Of a stretch of 64,000 bases of DNA, positions 63,130 through 64,000 are shown in pieces (the stretch's first letter is position 1; every line of letters begins with the position of its first letter). The position numbers were made by a program, and so were the translations under genes. Below the pieces are notes generated by a model. That model did no database searches. It was not told the origin of the DNA and worked only from the letters and a program-made list of their open reading frames with translations. The DNA comes from Hymenobacter metallilatus. Lineage in GTDB: Bacteria; Bacteroidota; Bacteroidia; Cytophagales; Hymenobacteraceae. The stretch covers positions 124,001-188,000 of the forward strand of contig NZ_RWIS01000008.1 of assembly GCF_003944705.1 (NCBI RefSeq), read 5' to 3'.

Positions 63130-63182
63130 AAAGCCCCGACGGGACGACACTTTTAAACCAAGTGTTGCCCCACCGGGGCTTT
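63130..63182. terminator. hairpin terminator-like, with a competing third arm
   Basis: AAAGCCCCG-A-CGGG-ACG-ACAC pairs with GTGT-TGC-CCC-A-CCGGGGCTTT. A second reverse-complement copy of the left arm (TCGTCCCGCCGGGGCTT, 63229-63245, one mismatch) lies downstream and can compete for pairing. Between convergent genes, so it can serve both. The rest of 63058-63445 shows no gene. Confidence 0.65.
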
Positions 63183-63445
63183 GAACGTGTTTGAACATGG
63201 TATTGGAGCAGTTTTTACTACCAATTGGTCGTCCCGCCGGGGCTTCTGTTTTATCGTCAGCATAGCGGGGCCTGACGGGTAAGCTGCAGCGGTTTTAAGA
63301 GCTGTAAATCGGGCTTGTAGCGCCAGGCGGTAAGTTCATAGCCGGGTATACCGCTCCGCCGGCCAACGGGCAGCCGGAAGCGCCGGGCTGCCGCTCACGC
63401 TGCACTGTGCATGAAACCGCCACGGTAGCCTGCTCGCCCCATTTT

Positions 63446-64000
63446 TTAGAACTCGCCCCATTCCGCCAGCCCCTGCCGCCGCTCCTGGCCAATACGTTGC
63501 ACCAGGGCGCTGTCGGGCCCGGTGCCGAGCAGAATGGCCGTGCCCCGCTCGCGGGCGTAGGGGTTGCGCACCTCCCCCACCCGGCAGAACGAGCGAAAAT
63601 GCGCTGTCAGGTTGTCGGGCTCGTCGTCAATAAGCAGCACGTACAGCCAGGGCTGGGCAGGCATCTGGTTTTGCCAGAATAGGTAACTGCCGTTGAAGCT
63701 GTGGGCCACGGGCATTGAGCGGTGACGGTTGTAGTAGTTGATGGCCCCGGCCTGTCCGTAGTTGGCCGCCAGCACAAGGGTATGGGCCCGGGTGGCCGCT
63801 GGTAGTGTCTGATAGGCGGCCCAGGTTTTATCGGCCAGCTCCCGCCAGCCCAGCATGTCGGCAAAATCCTGGGGCAAGGTGTGGTTGCGGCCATCCTCCC
63901 ACCGAAACGCGCCGGTGCTTTGGTAGCGGGGCCCCAGCGCCTGCATACGGGCCGGGGGCTCCAGCGTAAACAGCAGCGGCAGCACGGGTAGGGCCAGCAG
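63446..64000 (-). CDS. GT39-like integral membrane glycosyltransferase, C-terminal part
   Basis: About 185 codons; the frame runs off the window, with LLALPVLPLLFTLEPP as a last membrane helix. The soluble tail LGPRYQSTGAFRWEDGRNHT, VLAANYGQAGAINYYNRHRS and YLFWQNQMPA resembles the C-terminal domain of ArnT/PMT-type (GT39) glycosyltransferases that use polyprenyl-phosphate sugars. Substrate cannot be told from this part. Confidence 0.65.
   Translation of the reverse strand: MLALPVLPLLFTLEPPARMQALGPRYQSTGAFRWEDGRNHTLPQDFADMLGWRELADKTWAAYQTLPAATRAHTLVLAANYGQAGAINYYNRHRSMPVAHSFNGSYLFWQNQMPAQPWLYVLLIDDEPDNLTAHFRSFCRVGEVRNPYARERGTAILLGTGPDSALVQRIGQERRQGLAEWGEF

Noticed and set aside
1..64000. tRNA or rRNA genes
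   Set aside because: No cloverleaf with a TTCGANNC-type T-loop or rRNA-like segment was recognised by eye; a tRNA search program would be needed to exclude one.

Overview
The window is GC-rich, gene-dense chromosomal DNA that looks like a Hymenobacter-type member of the Bacteroidota (Cytophagales). Pointers to this are a TonB-dependent receptor with a carboxypeptidase-regulatory-like N-terminus, LytS/LytTR two-component pairs, a secreted M49 dipeptidyl peptidase of the Bacteroidota type, a LeuA without its C-terminal domain, a menaquinone pathway, TAnnTTTG-like -7 boxes, and abundant CGTCATNCTGAGC-type intergenic inverted repeats. The species is inferred from style, not proven.

Layout. 1-2.6 kb: the end of an unknown gene, a terminator, and a pyruvate dehydrogenase E2 gene with a visible promoter. 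2.5-11.6 kb: a histidine phosphatase, then a menaquinone block (hotdog thioesterase menI-like, menF, menD, menB, and menE a little further on), interrupted by an RsbQ-like hydrolase and small secreted proteins. 11.7-19.9 kb: a secreted M49 peptidase, small exported proteins, an ABA4-like membrane protein with a second membrane protein, an Lnt-like nitrilase and a large helical protein. 20.3-33.7 kb: a full branched-chain amino acid cluster, ilvE-ilvD-ilvB-ilvN-ilvC-ilvA-(low-GC lipoprotein)-leuA-leuC-leuD-leuB.

33,704-42,746: a Tn3-family transposon with matching terminal inverted repeats and a perfect 5-bp target duplication (TACCT). It carries a 5'-truncated transposase, a 5'-truncated LRR/YD-repeat (Rhs-type) protein with a low-GC variable tip, a low-GC putative immunity gene, an IS1-like element and a serine resolvase. 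It sits just downstream of leuB and appears to have separated that operon from its terminator.

42.9-57.3 kb is signalling and surface biology: an exported alpha/beta hydrolase with a LytS kinase and LytTR regulator, a hybrid kinase, a second LytS/LytTR pair, an exported 236-aa protein and a TonB-dependent receptor that share an upstream DNA element, a DUF2233 lipoprotein, a 2OG-Fe(II) oxygenase, and a TPR histidine kinase. 57.4-64 kb: DUF2809, GNAT, an output-less PAS protein with a CZB-like small protein, an M28 peptidase, a zinc-ribbon membrane protein, and the C-terminus of a GT39-like glycosyltransferase.

The most striking structure outside genes is a set of long inverted repeats of several unrelated sequence families. 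They sit at the co-directional, non-overlapping junctions between functionally coupled genes (men, ilv, leu, kinase-regulator pairs). In several cases the stop codon of the upstream gene lies inside the repeat arm. One fragment of this type lies in frame inside menD. Other notable items are a 49-bp element conserved upstream of the TonB receptor and the 236-aa exported protein at identical spacing from their -7 boxes, and a 21-bp minisatellite capped by a 25-bp perfect palindrome.
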